From Lentisphaeria bacterium (GTDB lineage Bacteria > Verrucomicrobiota > Lentisphaeria > Oligosphaerales > Oligosphaeraceae), in the NCBI GenBank assembly GCA_016288215.1, contig JAEEYQ010000019.1, positions 1 through 64,000 on the forward strand: a stretch of 64,000 nucleotides of DNA, written 5' to 3'. Under the pieces are notes generated by a model. It had not been told where the DNA came from. It did no database searches and was given only the letters and a program-made list of their open reading frames with translations. Numbering within the stretch: position 1 is the stretch's first letter; each line of letters opens with the position of its first letter. This document shows, one piece after another, positions 60,988-64,000 of the stretch. A program made the translations under genes and the position numbers.

Positions 60988-61057
60988 CCCCGGGTCAAGC
61001 AAGGCGAGACCCGGGGGTGAATGTGCCTCCTCTGATTTTACGGCCCCAACGGGGCCG
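60988..61057. repeat. REP-like GC-rich hairpins
   Basis: CCCCGGGT (60988-60995) and ACCCGGGG (61009-61016) enclose a 13-base loop, the same geometry as CCGTGGGT/ACCCACGG at 8108. CGGCCCC-AAC-GGGGCCG follows at 61041-61057. Confidence 0.6.
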
Positions 61058-61102
61058 AATTATGACCATGAATACTGCTTTATGGATAAGTTCTGAATCG
61101 TT

Positions 61103-61165
61103 ATTTCTAATTCCTAATTTCTCACGACAAATTCCTAATTCCTAATTCCTAATTCCTAATTTCTA
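61103..61165. repeat. CCTAATT-type heptamer tract
   Basis: Six to eight CCTAATT/TCTAATT units immediately precede the convergent gene end at 61167. Confidence 0.8.
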
Positions 61166-61166
61166 T

Positions 61167-62309
61167 TTACATCCCATTGACCGTTGCCACGAAGATGCTG
61201 TTGTCACTGCCAAACTCCATGCAGCGGCGGTAGTTGAACGGATCGGGGAGGGTGGTCTGCATCCATTCGGCGGCGGTGATGATGCCGCTGTCCGGCGAGA
61301 TTTGGCAACAGCTGAAATTGCCCAGCCGCGCACCTCGCATGGGCACGGCGACCTGTTCCGTATCGCGTTTGACGCGAAGATGTTCCATATCGACTTCCGC
61401 AATGAAAAGCGGGGCGCGGTGACGGAAGATATGGTCGTTGTATCCCGCGCGGCGCGTGTAGACGAGATAAAGCCGAGTCCACCAGCCAGTCAGCCAATGC
61501 TGCTGCGTGTTGTAGCTCCCCAGCGGCTTGCCGTCGTCGAAAAGCCATTCCTGCGGCATCGTGAAATGAAGTCCGTCCTCCGAAAAGGAGACGTAGGAGG
61601 TGTCGTCGTTGCGCATGCAGAGGAAATAGCGGCCGCCGCAGAAGGCGATGGAGGGTTCGCAAAGGCCGCGTCCCGTGGGCAGGTCCATGATGTTGCCCAT
61701 GTCCAAAAGCGACAGCGTCGAGCCGTCGAAACGGCAGCGTGTGACAAAACATCCTGCGGTTGAGGATTCTGCGACGGGTTTGCCCGCCTTCGTTTGGGTG
61801 ACCGCCGGAATCAGCAGCGTTCCGTCCGGCTCCTCGAAAAGCTGCGAACAGCCGAAACCGCTCTCCAGAAACTCCTTCGGCAGTTCCAGCGGCTGGAAGG
61901 GCAGCCATTCACCCTTCGCATCGTCGTAGACGCTCCACAGCGGATCGCGACGCTTCAGTCCCGTCACCAACTCGTCGTCTTTGTACAGCGCCGCATGCCC
62001 CGTGAGGATGAAACGGCCCGTCGCCTTGTGAAAATACGGCGTCGCGTCGCACATCGCCAGCTCCTGACCATCTTTCCATGGACGGCGGCTCAGCCCGGGA
62101 CATGGACGGATGGGAGACCATGGCGAATTGGCGGACGGACGGCTGAGCATCTCCAGCCCGCTGAAGATGTCGCTTCCCGAAAGGCGAAGCTTCTGAGTGG
62201 TCATCACCATGCGGCCATCGGGGGCAACTCCCGTTCGGGCATGGACATAGCAATATTTCCAGCTTTCATCGAAGCCGGTTGGAATCCGTTCCACCGTGAT
62301 TTGCGGCAT
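61167..62309 (-). CDS. Sialidase-like propeller without signal peptide
   Basis: This 380-residue protein has a propeller like the BNR/sialidase and GH43-like superfamilies (APDGRMVMTTQKLRLSGSDIF, YFHKATGRFILTGHA, LFEEPDGTLLIPAV, GRGLCEPSIAFCGGRYFLCMRND, FSEDGLHFT, SPDSGIITAAEWMQT). There is no signal peptide, so it should be cytoplasmic. Asp-boxes are degenerate (SFSEDGLHF), and a RIP motif is not seen. It sits beside a xylose-isomerase-like gene in the same orientation, suggesting intracellular sugar processing. Confidence 0.65.
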   Translation of the reverse strand: MPQITVERIPTGFDESWKYCYVHARTGVAPDGRMVMTTQKLRLSGSDIFSGLEMLSRPSANSPWSPIRPCPGLSRRPWKDGQELAMCDATPYFHKATGRFILTGHAALYKDDELVTGLKRRDPLWSVYDDAKGEWLPFQPLELPKEFLESGFGCSQLFEEPDGTLLIPAVTQTKAGKPVAESSTAGCFVTRCRFDGSTLSLLDMGNIMDLPTGRGLCEPSIAFCGGRYFLCMRNDDTSYVSFSEDGLHFTMPQEWLFDDGKPLGSYNTQQHWLTGWWTRLYLVYTRRAGYNDHIFRHRAPLFIAEVDMEHLRVKRDTEQVAVPMRGARLGNFSCCQISPDSGIITAAEWMQTTLPDPFNYRRCMEFGSDNSIFVATVNGM

Positions 62310-62348
62310 GGTCTGCTCCTCTCAAAGCTCAAATTTTTCCAACAAAAA

Positions 62349-62370
62349 CCCTATACAATATTATATATAT
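62349..62370 (-). promoter_or_regulatory. AT-rich promoter-like element of the sialidase-like gene
   Basis: In gene direction ATATATATAATATTGTATAG is followed by GG; TATAAT is a candidate -10. It belongs to the recurring AT-rich family. Confidence 0.4.
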
Positions 62371-62371
62371 T

Positions 62372-62592
62372 ACACGTCTCGTGTCCAACGTCTCCCATCT
62401 CCCGTCCCCCGTCTCCCGTCCCTCGTCCCACTTTCCACTTTTCATGGGACGTGAGACGAGAGACGTGTAAATCACTGATAAATCGTTTCTTTCACGTCCC
62501 ACTTTTCATGGGACGCTAGACATGAGACGTGAGACATGTAAGTCACTGATAAATCGTTTCTTTCCCGTCCCACTTTTCAATTTTCGCGTCCC
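62372..62592. repeat. Long composite heptamer tract with two direct copies of a CACTGATAAATC block
   Basis: CGTCTCC/CGTCCCC units and ACTTTTC units are followed by two direct copies, about 70 bases apart, of a block containing GGGACG..., GAGACGTGTAAATCACTGAT or GACATGTAAGTCACTGAT, and AAATCGTTTCTTTC. The same block occurs at 24370-24425. Confidence 0.8.
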
Positions 62593-62641
62593 ATGTCCCG
62601 CAGAACCGCAGGACATGAGACACGGCGGCCGTCGCGATTCG

Positions 62642-63640
62642 TTATTGCTCAAAAGCCGCGTCGAAGGCGACGTTCGACGGCGAGAAGTCTATGCGGCGGA
62701 CGAACTGGCAGGCGTCCTTGGCGCCGTATTCACGGTCCATGCCGCTGTCCTCCCACTCCACGGAGAGGGGACCATTGTAGTCAGCGCGGTTCAATTCGCG
62801 GATGATCTCCTCGAAATTGACGCCGCCGTGGCCGGGGCTGCGGAAATCCCACCCGCGGCCGGGCTGTCCGAAGTTCAGATGGGAGGCCAGAATGCCGCTG
62901 CGTCCGTCCAACGTGACAATGGCGTCCTTGATGTGGACATGGTAGATTCGGTCAGGGAACTCGCGGATGAAGGCCGCCGGATCAACGCCCTGCCACAGCA
63001 GATGGCTGGGGTCGAAGTTGAAGCCGAAGGCCTTGCGGTAGTTCAACGCCTCCAAAGCCCGCCGCGCCGTCACCAAGTCAAAGGCGATTTCCGTGGGATG
63101 GACTTCCAACGCGAAACGGACGCCGCAGGCGTCGAATTCATCCAAAATCGGATTGAACATGTCCGCGAAGTATTTGTAGCCATCGGCGATGGTCTGGTCG
63201 CTGACTGGCGGGAAGCTGTACAGCATGTGCCAGATGGGGGAGCCCGTGAAGCCATTGACCACCTTGATGCCCATGTTCTTCGCCGCATGGGCGGCCGCCT
63301 TCATGGACGCCACGGCCCAGGCCCGCTTCTTCTCCGCATCGCCGTTGCAGTCTTTGGGAAGCATGCCGAAATTGTCGGAGCGGCTGTCAAAATTCGGGTC
63401 GCAGATCAGCTGACCCGCCAGATGGTTGCTGATGGCCCAGCACTTCAGGCCGGCCGACGCGAGAATCGCCTTCTGGCCGTTGCAGTACTCCACGCTTTCC
63501 GCGCCTTTGAAGACATCGAAATGGTCTCCCCAGCAGGCCAGTTCCAGGCCGTCATAGCCGAACCCCTGCGCCTTCTTCGCCAATTCCTTCAGCGGAAGAT
63601 CCGCCCACTGCCCCGTAAACATCGTAACCGGATGCGCCAT
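62642..63640 (-). CDS. Sugar phosphate isomerase/epimerase (xylose-isomerase-like TIM barrel)
   Basis: This 332-residue protein belongs to the AP-endonuclease-2/xylose-isomerase-like superfamily. Motifs are GYDGLELACWGDHFD, AISNHLAGQLICD, VRFALEVHPTEIAFD (Glu metal ligand), FGFNFDPSHLLWQGVD (Asp and His ligands), YHVHIKDA (His ligands), GRGWDFRSPGHG and LSVEWEDSGMD (Glu ligand). It likely isomerises or epimerises a keto-sugar or an inositol derivative. I chose the ATG at 63640, with AAGGAG 8 bases upstream; the frame extends to 63730 without support. Confidence 0.88.
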   Translation of the reverse strand: MAHPVTMFTGQWADLPLKELAKKAQGFGYDGLELACWGDHFDVFKGAESVEYCNGQKAILASAGLKCWAISNHLAGQLICDPNFDSRSDNFGMLPKDCNGDAEKKRAWAVASMKAAAHAAKNMGIKVVNGFTGSPIWHMLYSFPPVSDQTIADGYKYFADMFNPILDEFDACGVRFALEVHPTEIAFDLVTARRALEALNYRKAFGFNFDPSHLLWQGVDPAAFIREFPDRIYHVHIKDAIVTLDGRSGILASHLNFGQPGRGWDFRSPGHGGVNFEEIIRELNRADYNGPLSVEWEDSGMDREYGAKDACQFVRRIDFSPSNVAFDAAFEQ

Positions 63641-64000
63641 ACCTTTGTCTCCTTGTGTTTCACCTGTCGCTGTCTCCCTGTCTCCGTCCCATTCCTTACA
63701 ATATAGCCGCCTTTTCCATGCGCAACCCAACAGACACCATTTTCAGCGTTCTTCCCGCGCTTTCCGATGGAATTGAAGAGCAATCATGAAAATTCCGTCA
63801 ATATTGCATTAAAATGCAAGCGGGGCGATTGTTCAAACGCCAGTTTCGTGGTACATTTATGGATTGTCAACATTTGGTTTTTGTCACGCTCAACCGCCAT
63901 GCCCTCCCTTTCCTTCAAATCCCTTGGCCGCTCCATGCTCGCCACCAGCTCCTGCACCTTTCTCAGCAGGATCTCCGGCTTGGCGAGGGATGTCATCATG
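63641..64000. other. Right edge, no supported gene
   Basis: A short minus-strand frame (63784-63999, about 71 codons, running off the edge) could be the end of a real gene, but it has no recognisable motif. No repeat or terminator is evident. Confidence 0.4.

Noticed and set aside
63784-63999. Partial gene at the right edge
   Set aside because: It may be the end of a gene that continues outside, but 71 residues without a motif are not enough to call it.
1-64000. tRNA, rRNA or known riboswitch
   Set aside because: I saw no cloverleaf, rRNA segment or convincing riboswitch core, but reading by eye could miss a divergent one.

Overview
This window looks like a chromosomal segment of an anaerobic, gut-type member of the PVC superphylum, most likely Lentisphaerota (Victivallales-like) or a close relative. 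The reasons are four pseudopilins with the H-x9-DG C-terminal motif, many secreted glycan-active proteins (sialidase-like propellers, DUF4091-type hydrolases, LamG and CBM9-like modules), a Ser/Thr kinase fused to a sulfatase-modifying-factor domain, and a complete Feo system typical of anaerobes. The taxonomic call rests on gene content, not on a marker gene. I see no rRNA, tRNA, CRISPR array, transposase or phage genes.

Layout. 0.3-3.8 kb: type I secretion adaptor and ABC exporter. 4.6-8.0 kb: multidomain kinase. 8.5-14.3 kb: leftward secreted enzymes and two tandem pseudopilins. 14.6-20.4 kb: an unrecognised gene, an HTH-PtsN fusion, a sialidase-like propeller and a GH20/GH67-like enzyme. 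20.5-24.2 kb: sulfate ABC importer. 24.6-28.4 kb: HEAT-like lipoprotein, unknown Cys-rich protein, DapF-like protein and CDF metal transporter. 29.0-41.2 kb: a large leftward iron region. 41.7-49.3 kb: glycan locus with a LacI regulator. 49.4-57.8 kb: AAA ATPase, pseudopilin, nucleotide-sugar-type SDR, alanine racemase, VWA protein, ThrH and a small lipoprotein. 58.0-63.6 kb: large CBM/discoidin hydrolase, sialidase-like protein and a xylose-isomerase-like epimerase.

The iron region is the most interesting part. Two modules have the same architecture: arsR-family gene, then an operator, then a conserved leader, then an operon. Module 1 is feoA-feoA-feoB-Cys-rich FeoB partner-outer-membrane barrel. 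Module 2 is pseudopilin-membrane protein-ExbB-like-ExbD/DUF2149-like-CobN-like chelatase, which resembles the hmuSTUV part of the Bacteroidota haem locus but has a pseudopilin where the HmuY/HmuR receptor would be. A dyad TTGAA-N6-YTCA(A) occurs upstream of all four transcription units, and a 27-nt leader is 26/27 identical between the two operons. The inferred scheme is that the CobN/HmuS-like enzyme extracts iron from a tetrapyrrole on the periplasmic side and FeoB imports the ferrous iron, both under CadC/SmtB-like metal sensors.

The second striking property is the intergenic DNA. Almost every longer gap carries degenerate heptamer tandem repeats of three families, (ACTYTTC)n, (GRGACGY)n and (CCTAATY)n, which often follow each other without losing the 7-base register. 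Two long composite copies flank one secreted sialidase-like gene. Shorter recurring elements include a TAACTCATTGATAATCA-like motif, AT-rich quasi-palindromes near CTATACCATATTATATATAG, and GC-rich REP-like hairpins.
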